Origin: Muribaculaceae bacterium | Lineage (GTDB): Bacteria > Bacteroidota > Bacteroidia > Bacteroidales > Muribaculaceae | Direction: 5' to 3' | Length of the DNA: 37,702 nt | Assembly: GCA_029062985.1 (NCBI GenBank) | Contig: JAIDPA010000013.1 | Location: 1-37,702, forward strand | Made by a program: the position numbers and the translations under genes | Shown here: piece after piece, positions 1-7,608 of the stretch | How the letters are laid out: each line of letters opens with the position of its first letter | Numbering within the stretch: the first letter of the stretch is position 1 | The notes under the pieces: model-generated | Seen by the model: the letters and a program-made list of their open reading frames with translations, nothing else | The model's database searches: none | Told to the model about the DNA's origin: nothing

Positions 1-47
1 TGTTGTTTGTTTTTAGGTTTCTCTTTTAGGCTTTTGGTTTTAGTGAA

Positions 48-159
48 TAGGCTGTAGGGATTAGGTGTTAGGCAATAGGCTGTAGGCATTAGGTGTTAGG
101 CATTAGGCTGTAGGCATTAGGTGGGAGGCATTAGGCGGGAGGGGTTAGGATCGAGGTTG
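48..159 (+). repeat. Heptamer tandem array A (16 units of 7 bp)
   Basis: Sixteen consecutive 7-base units run in exact register with no indel. They are variants of TAGGCAT, TAGGCTG and TAGGTGT, drifting to GAGGNNN at the right end. A higher-order 28-base period is visible: the four-unit block TAGGCTG-TAGGCAT-TAGGTGT-TAGGCAT recurs at 48, 76 and 104 with few changes. The flanks (1-47 and 160-240) are G/T-rich and look like more decayed copies. Whatever gene lies to the left is outside the window. The same unit family recurs at six other places here. Confidence 0.9.
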
Positions 160-244
160 GGGATTGGGTTATTGGTCAGGAATAAATTCTCTGGCTGGTG
201 GCAGGATATAGAGTGGGGAGGAGGGGGTGGGTGTATTTTTGCCG

Positions 245-274
245 GCGAGATTTAATTTGAGCGAGATTTAATTT
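245..274 (+). repeat. Direct repeat upstream of the GH108 gene
   Basis: The 14-base string GCGAGATTTAATTT occurs twice, at 245-258 and 261-274, a 16-base period ending 15 bases before the ATG at 290. It lies in the likely leader or promoter region. I see no clear TAnnTTTG box here, so its role is unknown. Confidence 0.75.
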
Positions 275-289
275 AATAAAGTATCAGTT

Positions 290-895
290 ATGGCAAAACA
301 TGAAATCATGATTCCGTTTATCTGTCATTTTGCGGCAGGTGTGTTTGGTAAGGGTGGGGGAGATCTGACGCTTAGCTATGAGGAGGTGTTCGAGAAGGCT
401 CGTATCAGAGGCTGGAGCGATGATCCGGACGATAGGGGCGGGGCTACTATGGTGGATGTGACGCTTTCTACTTATAAGACTTTTCGTCTCCGCAAAGGTC
501 TGCCTCTTCCTGATAAGGATGATTTACGAAAGATTACTTTCGAGGAGTGGGTGGATATTTTGAAGACAATGTTCTGGAATCGCTGTGGCGGCGACAAAAT
601 AGTGTCGCAGGGAATTGCCAATCTAATCACTGACTGGGTCTGGGCAAGCGGATTCTCTGTATTGAAAAGAGTGCAAAGAATTTTAGGCGTGGTGCCGGAT
701 GGGAAAGTGGGCTTGAACACACTGGCTGCAATAAATTCTTTTTCTTCTGCGTATCTGTTTGAAATCATAAAGAGGGAGAGAGAAAAGTATTACAGGGGTT
801 GCCCGGGAGCATGGAAATATCTGAAAGGATGGCTCAGGCGTCTTCATTCGATACAGCCGGACGGTTCGTTTCTGATAAATGGAGTTAGGATATAA
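290..895 (+). CDS. GH108-family muramidase homologue (glycosyl hydrolase 108 plus peptidoglycan-binding domain 3)
   Basis: 201 aa. The family cleaves the glycan strand of peptidoglycan and is common in phages and Bacteroidetes. The N-terminal half carries the hallmark DPDDRGGATM (about residues 45-54) followed by VTLSTYKTFR. The C-terminal half has NLITDWVWASG and QRILGVVPDGKVGLNTLAAIN, typical of the PG_binding_3 part. Known members have an EGGY or EGGF motif just before the DPxDxGG block, and its Glu is catalytic. Here the aligned stretch reads ARIRGWSDDPDD, with Ile39 at or near the Glu position, so activity is doubtful. E31, E32 and E35 lie nearby. There is no signal peptide, so export would need a phage-type or other route. 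It stands alone between a repeat array and a bidirectional terminator. The family call is fairly sure; activity is not. Confidence 0.8.
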   Translation: MAKHEIMIPFICHFAAGVFGKGGGDLTLSYEEVFEKARIRGWSDDPDDRGGATMVDVTLSTYKTFRLRKGLPLPDKDDLRKITFEEWVDILKTMFWNRCGGDKIVSQGIANLITDWVWASGFSVLKRVQRILGVVPDGKVGLNTLAAINSFSSAYLFEIIKREREKYYRGCPGAWKYLKGWLRRLHSIQPDGSFLINGVRI

Positions 896-901
896 AAATA
901 A

Positions 902-925
902 AGGTCTGACTCAAGAGTCAGACCT
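902..925. terminator. Bidirectional hairpin terminator
   Basis: A perfect 11-bp inverted repeat (AGGTCTGACTC / GAGTCAGACCT) with a 2-base centre. Toward the minus strand it is followed by TTTATTTTTA, fitting termination of tRNA-Pro. Toward the plus strand it is followed by TGATAAAAAC, a weaker tail for the GH108 gene that ends at 895. It sits exactly between the two convergent genes. Confidence 0.85.
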
Positions 926-937
926 GATAAAAACTTG

Positions 938-1012
938 TCGGGGTGAAAGGATTCGAACCTTCGACCCCCTGCTCCCAAAGCAGGTGCGCTAACCGGACTG
1001 CGCTACGCCCCG
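938..1012 (-). tRNA. tRNA-Pro (anticodon UGG)
   Basis: A 75-base cloverleaf on the minus strand. It has acceptor CGGGGCG, a D-arm beginning GCGC, anticodon stem CCTGC/GCAGG with loop TTTGGGA (anticodon TGG), a T-arm with GGTTCGAAT, and discriminator A. CCA is not encoded. The acceptor stem has one mismatch, C6 opposite A67; the other six pairs are canonical. A good promoter lies 24 bases upstream and a hairpin terminator just downstream. Confidence 0.96.
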
Positions 1013-1035
1013 AAAGGTTTTTGTGTTTGCGAGTG

Positions 1036-1065
1036 CAAAGTTAATAATAATTTTTTAGAAAACAA
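1036..1065 (-). promoter_or_regulatory. Bacteroidetes-type promoter of tRNA-Pro
   Basis: On the minus strand the -7 box TAACTTTG occupies 1043-1036. A -33 TTG occupies 1065-1063, with a 19-base spacer, matching the Bacteroidetes housekeeping consensus. The -7 box ends 24 bases from the tRNA 5' end. No hairpin is visible between recQ and this promoter, so recQ transcripts may also read through the tRNA. Confidence 0.8.
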
Positions 1066-1083
1066 GAATAAAATGACAAAATT

Positions 1084-3198
1084 TTATTCCTGTTTTCTTT
1101 TTTGACGTATAACTGCCTGGGCGAAAGTTATTTCCGAGGGTGGTATGAGATGCTTCTCTTTGAGAATCTTATAAGCATTCTCTCCCTCTTTATCCATTAT
1201 TTCCTCCACTTTGTCGATAGTCGCCTGAGGAATAATTCCTGAGGGGTTCTGGATTTTTCCTTCATCAATAAGTTCGGCAAGATGATTGAGTATAGTTCCA
1301 ACCTGCAGACTCTTGATGGCAGCAATCTCTTCCGGAGATTTGCCGGCGTTGAAGAGATAGAGGGTTTCGTATTTGCTGTATCCGATAGGTGTCGAAGGTT
1401 TTATCCCTTGAAACTTCCTTATTGCAGACACAAATTTCTGTCCGTATTTGATCAGCTTAAGCTCACCGACTCCGGTAACCTTAGAGAAAGACTCGACATC
1501 GCCGGGGAGTTTCTCTACCATATCTGCCAGAGTAGCGTCGCTGAAAATACGGAATGCAGGAATCTCTTCCTTTTGAGCAATATCAAGGCGCAGTTTCTTG
1601 AGAATCTCGGTAAGTTCTTCCTCCTTTGTAAGATAGCGAGGCTCCTCAACGATATTTTTCTTACGTGAAGAGGTAGTATATTGAAATTCAGTGTGCGTTG
1701 CCAGTTCGATACGCTCCAGCCCTTTCACCACCTTCATGCCGTAAGGAGTAGGGCGCAGATGGAAGTTATCCTCATAAGCCACTTCAAACAAACCGAGCTG
1801 AATCATCTGAAGAATGTAGCTATGCCATTGCCGCGAACCGAGGTCGCGTCCTGCTCCGTAAGTCTTAATCTGATGATACCGTTTCTGGATTATTGTGCTG
1901 TTGTTAAGACCGCGTAAAATATCGATTACGGTGTTGATTCCTTCCGCACAATTTATGCGTATGACGGCGCTCAGAGCTTTCTGGGCAAGAATGGTGCCGT
2001 CAAACTTGGCACGAGGAGAACGGCAGTTGTCGCAGTTTCCGCAGTCGCAATTGCTTTCTTCGCTGAAATAACTCAGGAGGATGCGGCGGCGGCAGATGGT
2101 TGCCTCGGCATAGCGCTGCATGAAATCAAGTTTCTCGTTATTGACTTCCCGCTGCCCGCTTTCATCCACAAAACTGCGCCGCGTGATGATATCACCGAAA
2201 TTATAGAACATTATCGCCTTTGCGGGCATTCCGTCTCTGCCTGCCCTTCCAATTTCCTGATAATAGCTCTCGATATTGCCCGGGATATTGTTATGGACAA
2301 CCCACCGGATATTACTTTTGTCAATACCCATTCCGAAGGCTATAGTAGCACAGACCACCTGCGCCTCCCCATTGACAAACATCCTTTGTGCATGCTCACG
2401 TTCCGAAGGATGCATTCCGGCATGATAGCATACTGAGCGATAGCCCATTTCAGAAAGCGCCTTATGCATATCCTCGGTTTTCTTTCTGCTCAGGCAATAT
2501 ACAATTCCCGAATCAAGAGGATTAGAATCAATGAGCTGAGCAATTACACGCAACCTCCCTTTCTTCCCGGGGTCGTTGACGACCTGAAGCGAAATATTAG
2601 GGCGATCGAAAGATCCGATCCAGCAGAAAGGGTCTTTAAGTCCGAGAGATTCTGAAATGTCAAGCCGGGTGAGCCGGTCGGCGGTTGCCGTCAGCGCCAT
2701 CACCGGCACATCCTGAAACTTTGTCTTGACCGCAGCCAACTCCTTATATACAGGACGGAAATCATGCCCCCACTGAGATATGCAGTGAGCCTCATCTATC
2801 GCGATGAGACTCACCTTTACTGAAGCGGCAATCCTGTCGATGTCAAGCATCAGGCGCTCCGGAGAGATGTAGATAATCTTTACGCTTCCATCGGCAGCTG
2901 CCCTGAGAGCAACCTGATTATCGAATTCCGACTGATTGGAATGGAGCGCCATAGCAGGGACTCCGTTTGCCTGAAGCGACTGCACCTGATCATTCATCAG
3001 AGCAATCAGGGGAGAGACTACGATGGCAGTGCCGGGGAGTGCTAAAGCCGGAATCTGATAGCATAAGGATTTTCCGCCCCCTGTCGGCATAAGCACGAGA
3101 GTATCCTTCCCGGCAATGATATTATTGATTATTTCTTCCTGTCCGGGGCGGAAGGAAGAGTAGCCGTAATATTTCTTTAATATCTGCAGCGGCTGCAT
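1084..3198 (-). CDS. recQ: ATP-dependent DNA helicase RecQ
   Basis: 704 aa. A superfamily 2, 3'-to-5' DNA helicase acting in recombination and fork repair. The helicase core has PTGGGKSLCYQIP (Walker A, about residues 38-50), DEAH at 135-138 followed by CISQWGHDFRP (the RecQ aromatic loop region), and a second RecA lobe with ATIAFGMGIDK and QEIGRAGRDG. A zinc-binding RQC segment follows (C369, C386, C389, C392), then winged helix, an HRDC domain near 530-600, and a C-terminal helical region with a possible HTH. Full length for the longer RecQ class. It is the last gene of the operon, 8 bases after the ATP-grasp gene. A RecQ downstream of sugar and lipid genes is an unexpected pairing. Confidence 0.97.
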   Translation of the reverse strand: MQPLQILKKYYGYSSFRPGQEEIINNIIAGKDTLVLMPTGGGKSLCYQIPALALPGTAIVVSPLIALMNDQVQSLQANGVPAMALHSNQSEFDNQVALRAAADGSVKIIYISPERLMLDIDRIAASVKVSLIAIDEAHCISQWGHDFRPVYKELAAVKTKFQDVPVMALTATADRLTRLDISESLGLKDPFCWIGSFDRPNISLQVVNDPGKKGRLRVIAQLIDSNPLDSGIVYCLSRKKTEDMHKALSEMGYRSVCYHAGMHPSEREHAQRMFVNGEAQVVCATIAFGMGIDKSNIRWVVHNNIPGNIESYYQEIGRAGRDGMPAKAIMFYNFGDIITRRSFVDESGQREVNNEKLDFMQRYAEATICRRRILLSYFSEESNCDCGNCDNCRSPRAKFDGTILAQKALSAVIRINCAEGINTVIDILRGLNNSTIIQKRYHQIKTYGAGRDLGSRQWHSYILQMIQLGLFEVAYEDNFHLRPTPYGMKVVKGLERIELATHTEFQYTTSSRKKNIVEEPRYLTKEEELTEILKKLRLDIAQKEEIPAFRIFSDATLADMVEKLPGDVESFSKVTGVGELKLIKYGQKFVSAIRKFQGIKPSTPIGYSKYETLYLFNAGKSPEEIAAIKSLQVGTILNHLAELIDEGKIQNPSGIIPQATIDKVEEIMDKEGENAYKILKEKHLIPPSEITFAQAVIRQKRKQE

Positions 3199-3206
3199 GA
3201 AGGAGA

Positions 3207-4157
3207 TTACTTGTTGTAGAAAATAGCCTCCTTGAAATATCGAGCCATAAGTGTGCCCGACGCCCAGTCAGTGCAAGGAGTGATGTCTATTCCGAGAGCT
3301 TCCTTTATGATATAGTCAGTGATAGGAGCGCCGGCATATATAGAGCAGATAACGCCCCCGGCAAGACGGGGATTCACTTCCATAAGGAGGTAGCGGTCGG
3401 CATCAAGATCGTGAATGAACTGGAGATTCACAGGACCCCTAAGAGAAAACTTCTCAATCACCTCACGGCTCAGTTTCTCAAGAATCTCGTTATGGCATGT
3501 GCGGGTGCGGTTGGATTCACCGCCCATTATTTCAAGACGTTCGCGAGGCACAGTCACCATAATCTCATTTTTGGAATTAATATAGCAGTCGACTGTATAT
3601 TCCTTTCCGTTCTCAATATATTCCTGCACGAGATAGTTCTTGAGGTCGTTGAGATGCATTAGGTCTTCCATATTTGTGAAGATCTGTATTCCTCTTGAAG
3701 ATCCACCTTTACGAGGTTTGGCAATAGCAGGCATCTTAGCCGACAGAACGGAATACGTTCGCGGGATAGGCAATCCGGCTTCCTTGAAGACAGCGGCTGC
3801 CTCAGCCTTGTCAAAGAGCTGGGCAGCGATGCCGAAATCAGTGACAGGCACAAACACGTCAGGCATCTTATCCCGGCATATAGAGGCAATCTCGATAGCA
3901 CCATTGACGAAAGGAAGAATGATGTCGATGTCATACTCTCTGACAACGCGCATGATATCGGCAACCACATCGGGATCAGACCAAGGCAAACCCTTCACCA
4001 CCTTCCCTACGAGAGAGATAGGCGCTTCAGAGATAAGCTCATAGCTGACAATCTCCACTTTGCAGCCGATACGTTCGCCGCTGCGCTTCAGGAGGTCGGC
4101 AAGCGACACTCTTCTGCCGCCACCGAGGAAAAGGATGGTGATTTTCTCTTTCTTCAT
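3207..4157 (-). CDS. ATP-grasp ligase (carbamoyl-phosphate-synthase-large-chain-like)
   Basis: 316 aa. An N-terminal pre-ATP-grasp Rossmann-like half starts with ITILFLGGGRR and includes DIDIILPFVNGAIE. The ATP-grasp half carries AKPRKGGSSRGIQIF (nucleotide-binding loop, about 148-162), the hinge-like VQEYIENGKEYTVDCY and the metal-binding LLMEVNPRLAGG. Such proteins couple a carboxylate to an amine or other nucleophile through an acyl phosphate. The substrate cannot be read from sequence. Its ATG overlaps the TGA of the LegB-like gene (ATGA), so the two are translationally coupled. That suggests it acts on the product of the dehydratase branch, or on an amino acid attached to a sugar. It is much shorter than real CarB. 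Fold assignment is firm, function open. Confidence 0.85.
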   Translation of the reverse strand: MKKEKITILFLGGGRRVSLADLLKRSGERIGCKVEIVSYELISEAPISLVGKVVKGLPWSDPDVVADIMRVVREYDIDIILPFVNGAIEIASICRDKMPDVFVPVTDFGIAAQLFDKAEAAAVFKEAGLPIPRTYSVLSAKMPAIAKPRKGGSSRGIQIFTNMEDLMHLNDLKNYLVQEYIENGKEYTVDCYINSKNEIMVTVPRERLEIMGGESNRTRTCHNEILEKLSREVIEKFSLRGPVNLQFIHDLDADRYLLMEVNPRLAGGVICSIYAGAPITDYIIKEALGIDITPCTDWASGTLMARYFKEAIFYNK

Positions 4158-5131
4158 CTATTATAGATTTCTGGTTTGTATTTTTTTAGATTCTCATTGC
4201 TGCAGACCCAGTCGATAGTGCGCTTTAAGCCCTCTTCGAGCGATACCTGAGGACGCCAGTCGGTCAGACGTGTGATTTTCTCATTCGAGCCGAGCAGCCT
4301 GAACACCTCACTACCTGCGGGACGGAGCCTTTCGGGATCGACCACCCATCTGACGTCAGCATTCATCAGTGAAGCTATGGTCTTTAGGGTTGTCTCCATG
4401 CTGACTTCTTTCTGTGTGGCAATATTTATCTCTTCACCTACTGTGTCAGGAGATTTGGCAATAGCTATGAACCCACGGCAGGTGTCTTCCACAAAATTAA
4501 AATCGCGAGTCGGAGAAAGATCGCCAACTTTAATTTCTCTGATTCCGGATGCTATCTGAGTTATAATTGAAGGGATGATTGCACGCGCACTCTGACGCGG
4601 TCCGTAGGTGTTGAACGGACGCACCACCGTTACGTTAAGACCGAAAGCATTATGAAAACTGAGTGCAATAGCGTCTGCTCCGATTTTTGATGCAGAATAC
4701 GGACTCTGCGGCTGTTTGGGGTGATGTTCGTCAATCGGAACGTATTTTGCCGTGCCGTAGACTTCCGATGTAGAAGTTACAAGCAGGCGGTCAACCCCTG
4801 CATCTCTGGCAGCCTGACAGATATTGAGAGTGCCCTTCACGTTTGTATCAACGTAGCTGTCAGGGGCTATATAACTATAGGGAATAGCGATGAGGGCTGC
4901 TAAATGAAAAACGGTGTCGGCGCCTTCGACGAGCTTACGGCAGAAATTAGGGTCGCGCACATCGCCTGTGACAATTTTGAGGCGAGGATGAGATAGCCCT
5001 TCCAGCCAACCCCAGTTATTGAAAGAATTATACTGGGCAAGCGCCGTCACGTTGCAGCCCTCTTTGAGAAGAGCTTCAGTGAGATGACTTCCGATAAAAC
5101 CATCAGCGCCGGTGACTACTACATTCTTCAT
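4154..5131 (-). CDS. LegB-like NAD-dependent nucleotide-sugar 4,6-dehydratase/epimerase
   Basis: 325 aa. An extended short-chain dehydrogenase with NAD-binding GADGFIGSH (8-16), TSEVYG near 121-126 and catalytic Tyr145-x3-Lys149 (YSASK). The segments YNSFNNWGWLE (34-44) and RPFNTYGPRQSARAIIP are characteristic of the LegB group. That group makes 4-keto-6-deoxy nucleotide sugars on the way to legionaminic acid and related bacillosamine-type sugars. No aminotransferase, NeuB-like synthase or CMP-transferase is nearby, so the end product is unclear. It lies 7 bases after the GlsB-like gene and overlaps the ATP-grasp gene by 4 bases. Subfamily assignment is by recognised motifs; the substrate is inference. 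Confidence 0.85.
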   Translation of the reverse strand: MKNVVVTGADGFIGSHLTEALLKEGCNVTALAQYNSFNNWGWLEGLSHPRLKIVTGDVRDPNFCRKLVEGADTVFHLAALIAIPYSYIAPDSYVDTNVKGTLNICQAARDAGVDRLLVTSTSEVYGTAKYVPIDEHHPKQPQSPYSASKIGADAIALSFHNAFGLNVTVVRPFNTYGPRQSARAIIPSIITQIASGIREIKVGDLSPTRDFNFVEDTCRGFIAIAKSPDTVGEEINIATQKEVSMETTLKTIASLMNADVRWVVDPERLRPAGSEVFRLLGSNEKITRLTDWRPQVSLEEGLKRTIDWVCSNENLKKYKPEIYNR

Positions 5132-5138
5132 GATGAGA

Positions 5139-6092
5139 TTATTTTATTGAAATCCCGGGCACGATGCCGGTCTCTATGAATGTCTGTATATGACGGCGTT
5201 TTTTCTCCTCGAATATTTCAGAAATCTTGAAGAAAATGCCGGTCTCCTCCACATTTCCGAATTCATGATTCACAGCCGTGCCAAACACTTTCATTGTGGA
5301 AGACAGCGACATGTATGCATTGACGAGGGGAGGGATATTCTGTCCGTGAGAGCGGATTGCATGATTTAGAATCTTGTAGTCTTCGCGGAACGAACCTCCG
5401 GTGAAGAGTTGCTGAATCTCCGGACTTTTTGCATTGCTGTTCAGTTCTTCGATAGGCCATACCATCCGGCTCTCATCATGGAAATATTTATGCATGAATC
5501 CAAGAAGCATGTCGCGGCATTCGCTGCCATAAGCGGGATACATGGTCACTTTCCCGAAAAGATACTCTATCTGAGGATATATGACTGTCAGCGCTCCGAG
5601 TCCGTCCCAAAGATTATCAAGCACGTAAAGCGCCTTAGGATTTGACCGGGTGCTCTGATAGTTTACGGCAACGAAAGATCTGCCGAGTTCGAGGGTCTTG
5701 GGCAAGATATTCTCCAGAAATTCTTGAGAGAATCCGAACATGTGGGAGGTAGCAATATTGGGGACACCGTTTTTTATCTCAATATCCTCACCAAGAATAA
5801 ACCGATAGCCGCCGACTATTTCGCAAGCATGCGGATCCCACACGATTAATTGTCGGCATGGTGATGACATTGTGTCAAATTCATCGATATCGCAAGACGT
5901 ACCTGTCCCTCCGCCGGCATCGCGAAATGCAATTTCACGCAACCGTCCGATTTCTCGCATTGTATTGGGGGCGGTATGTGCGTCTACCACGTAGAGCACG
6001 TTGTCGCCTTTGTTGGCATGGCGCAGAAGGCGATCCTGGGTAAGTTCTCCCATTATAAGCTCTCTGTCAACCGGGTCAATTATCTTCTCCAT
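5139..6092 (-). CDS. glsB: GNAT-family acyltransferase, GlsB-like (glycine-lipid N-acyltransferase)
   Basis: 317 aa. It resembles the Bacteroides GlsB proteins, often mis-annotated as hemolysin, which N-acylate glycine as the first step toward glycine and serine-glycine lipids. Visible hallmarks are MREIGRLREIAFRDAGGGTG, the acidic DIDEFD, QLIVWDP, ELGRSFVAVNYQ and LWDGLGAL. The partner O-acyltransferase GlsA, next to glsB in Bacteroides thetaiotaomicron, is not adjacent here; a LegB-like gene follows 7 bases downstream instead. It is first in the operon, behind a clear promoter at 6130-6160. The family call is strong; the exact acyl acceptor is inferred from the homologue. Confidence 0.78.
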   Translation of the reverse strand: MEKIIDPVDRELIMGELTQDRLLRHANKGDNVLYVVDAHTAPNTMREIGRLREIAFRDAGGGTGTSCDIDEFDTMSSPCRQLIVWDPHACEIVGGYRFILGEDIEIKNGVPNIATSHMFGFSQEFLENILPKTLELGRSFVAVNYQSTRSNPKALYVLDNLWDGLGALTVIYPQIEYLFGKVTMYPAYGSECRDMLLGFMHKYFHDESRMVWPIEELNSNAKSPEIQQLFTGGSFREDYKILNHAIRSHGQNIPPLVNAYMSLSSTMKVFGTAVNHEFGNVEETGIFFKISEIFEEKKRRHIQTFIETGIVPGISIK

Positions 6093-6112
6093 TTACTATA
6101 ATAAAACTCCCT

Positions 6113-6125
6113 GAATTCCGGAATT
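6113..6125. repeat. Short palindrome in the leader of the GlsB operon
   Basis: AATTCCGGAATT is a perfect 12-base palindrome lying between the -7 box (6130-6137) and the start codon at 6092. It sits around or just after the expected transcription start. It could be an operator, or chance in AT-rich DNA. Confidence 0.4.
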
Positions 6126-6129
6126 TTTG

Positions 6130-6160
6130 CAAATTTAGTAAAAAAACGTCAGTACACAAA
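6130..6160 (-). promoter_or_regulatory. Promoter of the glsB-legB-ATP-grasp-recQ operon
   Basis: Minus strand: -33 TTTG at 6160-6157, 19-base spacer, -7 TAAATTTG at 6137-6130. This is an excellent match to the Bacteroidetes consensus. The T-rich tail of the upstream terminator (6164-6205) runs directly into the -33 element, so terminator and promoter form one compact block. Confidence 0.85.
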
Positions 6161-6163
6161 ATA

Positions 6164-6205
6164 AAAGGACTCCGCCACACTCGCAGGAGAGTGGCGGAAT
6201 CCTTT
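6164..6205 (-). terminator. Strong hairpin terminator after the gate-domain gene
   Basis: A 15-base inverted repeat (AAAGGACTCCGCCAC / GTGGCGGAATCCTTT, one mismatch) with a 12-base loop. On the minus strand it is followed by TTTTATTTTG. It would end the porin/gate-protein transcript, 158 bases past its stop codon. The AT-rich stretch 6206-6241 between repeats and hairpin is built of AAATTGAAAATTT-like quasi-palindromes. Confidence 0.88.
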
Positions 6206-6245
6206 AAAATTGAAAATTTAAAATTGAAATTTGAAAATTATGACA

Positions 6246-6364
6246 TAGGCTCGAGGTTTGAGGTGCGGGGATTTGTCTGCGCGTGGGGAAGTTGGGGACA
6301 ACATCCCTCTCCAGTGTGCCTCCCGGCTCCTGCCTAATGCCTTGAGCCTAATGCCTACAGCCTT
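6246..6364. repeat. Heptamer array C, two opposed blocks
   Basis: Minus-strand block at 6364-6316: seven 7-base units (AAGGCTG, TAGGCAT, TAGGCTC, AAGGCAT, TAGGCAG, GAGCCGG, GAGGCAC). The first unit overlaps the TAA stop of the gene ending at 6363. A second block of about four units in the opposite orientation is at 6246-6273 (TAGGCTC, GAGGTTT, GAGGTGC, GGGGATT). Together they form an inverted pair in the 3' region of the gate-domain gene. Confidence 0.85.
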
Positions 6365-7547
6365 AAAACAGGAATGTCACCAAAACATAGAAGATATGGG
6401 CGCAGATTGCAGCGACGACTCCTCCTATTGTATGGGCAAGAATAGCTTTGGAGGTGAGTTCTCTGTAACCCAGAGAATCAAGCATGGCTGTGTGAGTGGA
6501 GAGATAGCCGCTCCAGCACATACCTATAGCCGTAAAGACAGCTATTGCATTCCCGTCAATCCATCCCTGGCTGACAAAATTAGGCACAAGACCGAGAGCA
6601 GCTCCTACAGCGCCGAGGGCAGTGATAGGGAACGCAATCAGGTGAGGATCGGAAAAACCGAAAAGAAACTCAAATACGGGTCCTATCTTCTGAGCTGCGA
6701 GAGGGAGAAATTCCACCCCTTCATAGGCACCCCCGGTGAAAGTTCCGTCGGCAGCGGGTCCGAATGTGAGAAGCATTACAAATGTGGAGATTATGAGCAC
6801 GCCGGGTATGATTGCCAATCCTATCTCGACACCCCCTTTGCCACCGTCAAGGATCGCATTGAGCACCCGGGCAAAAGTTGATTTCCCGACATTGCTATCC
6901 TCTTTTTCCTCATGATGCTCTTCGACTGCTGCATCTTCTGTCAGGAATTTTGGAAAAGCCTTCACGACAAATCTCTGCATCAGTCGGGTTGAGACTATAC
7001 AGCCGCAGAATGCGCCTAAGAAACCGATAAACGGTTCCCATGTGTAGCCCTGACCCACCATAAAGACTAAAACAAGGAGTCCCATTCCGAATGCCGTGCC
7101 GAAATTGGTGAGTGAGATAAGCTGAAATTTTTTGAAATAGCTTCCGAAACGCTTGTCATGGGCAAGGGTAATTATGGCAGGGTTATCGCTCAGGAAAGTC
7201 ATTACGGCTCCCAGAGAGGCAACTCCGGGAAGATTGAACAAGGGTTTCATGAGCGGGCGCAGTAGCTTCTCGAGAAGGCTGACCACGCCAAATTCAACGA
7301 AAATCTGTCCGAGCGCACCTGTCAGCACACATATAGCCATAAGATAGAGCACCGTGTTCAGCAGCAGATCATGGGCAGTCTTCATCATTGTATTGAGGAG
7401 ATTTGCCATTCCCATCACTCTACCCAGACCGTAGAAAATGGCAAACACTATAGCCAGACAGATGACGCCGGAATATTTCTTCAGAAGAGAAGCTTTCGAC
7501 GAGGAAGTTTGAGCAGTTGGCATTTCTTGTAAAGATTGAGATTCCAT
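6363..7547 (-). CDS. Nucleoside-recognition (gate) domain inner-membrane protein, CD0519/CD1768-like
   Basis: 394 aa polytopic membrane protein. A hydrophilic N-terminus of about 25 residues is followed by hydrophobic segments around 28-48, 60-85, 105-125 and 150-170, then a charged cytoplasmic-looking loop rich in Glu/His (about 205-220), then further helices. GVASLGAVMTFLSDNPAIITLAHD and GFSDPHLIAFPITALGAVGAALG fit the gate domain of the nucleoside-recognition superfamily (PF07670), shared with SpmA/SpmB and nucleoside transporters. The substrate is unknown. It lies 61 bases downstream of a porin on the same strand, so it probably shares its mRNA and may form an outer/inner membrane uptake pair. 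Its stop TAA opens a heptamer array, followed by a strong terminator. Confidence 0.75.
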   Translation of the reverse strand: MESQSLQEMPTAQTSSSKASLLKKYSGVICLAIVFAIFYGLGRVMGMANLLNTMMKTAHDLLLNTVLYLMAICVLTGALGQIFVEFGVVSLLEKLLRPLMKPLFNLPGVASLGAVMTFLSDNPAIITLAHDKRFGSYFKKFQLISLTNFGTAFGMGLLVLVFMVGQGYTWEPFIGFLGAFCGCIVSTRLMQRFVVKAFPKFLTEDAAVEEHHEEKEDSNVGKSTFARVLNAILDGGKGGVEIGLAIIPGVLIISTFVMLLTFGPAADGTFTGGAYEGVEFLPLAAQKIGPVFEFLFGFSDPHLIAFPITALGAVGAALGLVPNFVSQGWIDGNAIAVFTAIGMCWSGYLSTHTAMLDSLGYRELTSKAILAHTIGGVVAAICAHIFYVLVTFLF

Positions 7548-7608
7548 AAGTTAAGGATTTAAGGATGCGACATTATTGCGTCGTTATGAGGGATTTAACT
7601 GTGTATCT

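Noticed and set aside
48-159. TTAGGC-type units as telomeric repeat
   Set aside because: TTAGGC is a telomere unit in nematodes, but the units here are degenerate heptamers, internal, and next to bacterial genes.
6258-6881. Plus-strand frame of 207 codons
   Set aside because: Starts in a repeat and runs opposite the gate-domain membrane protein; composition is not protein-like and it has no homology I recognise.
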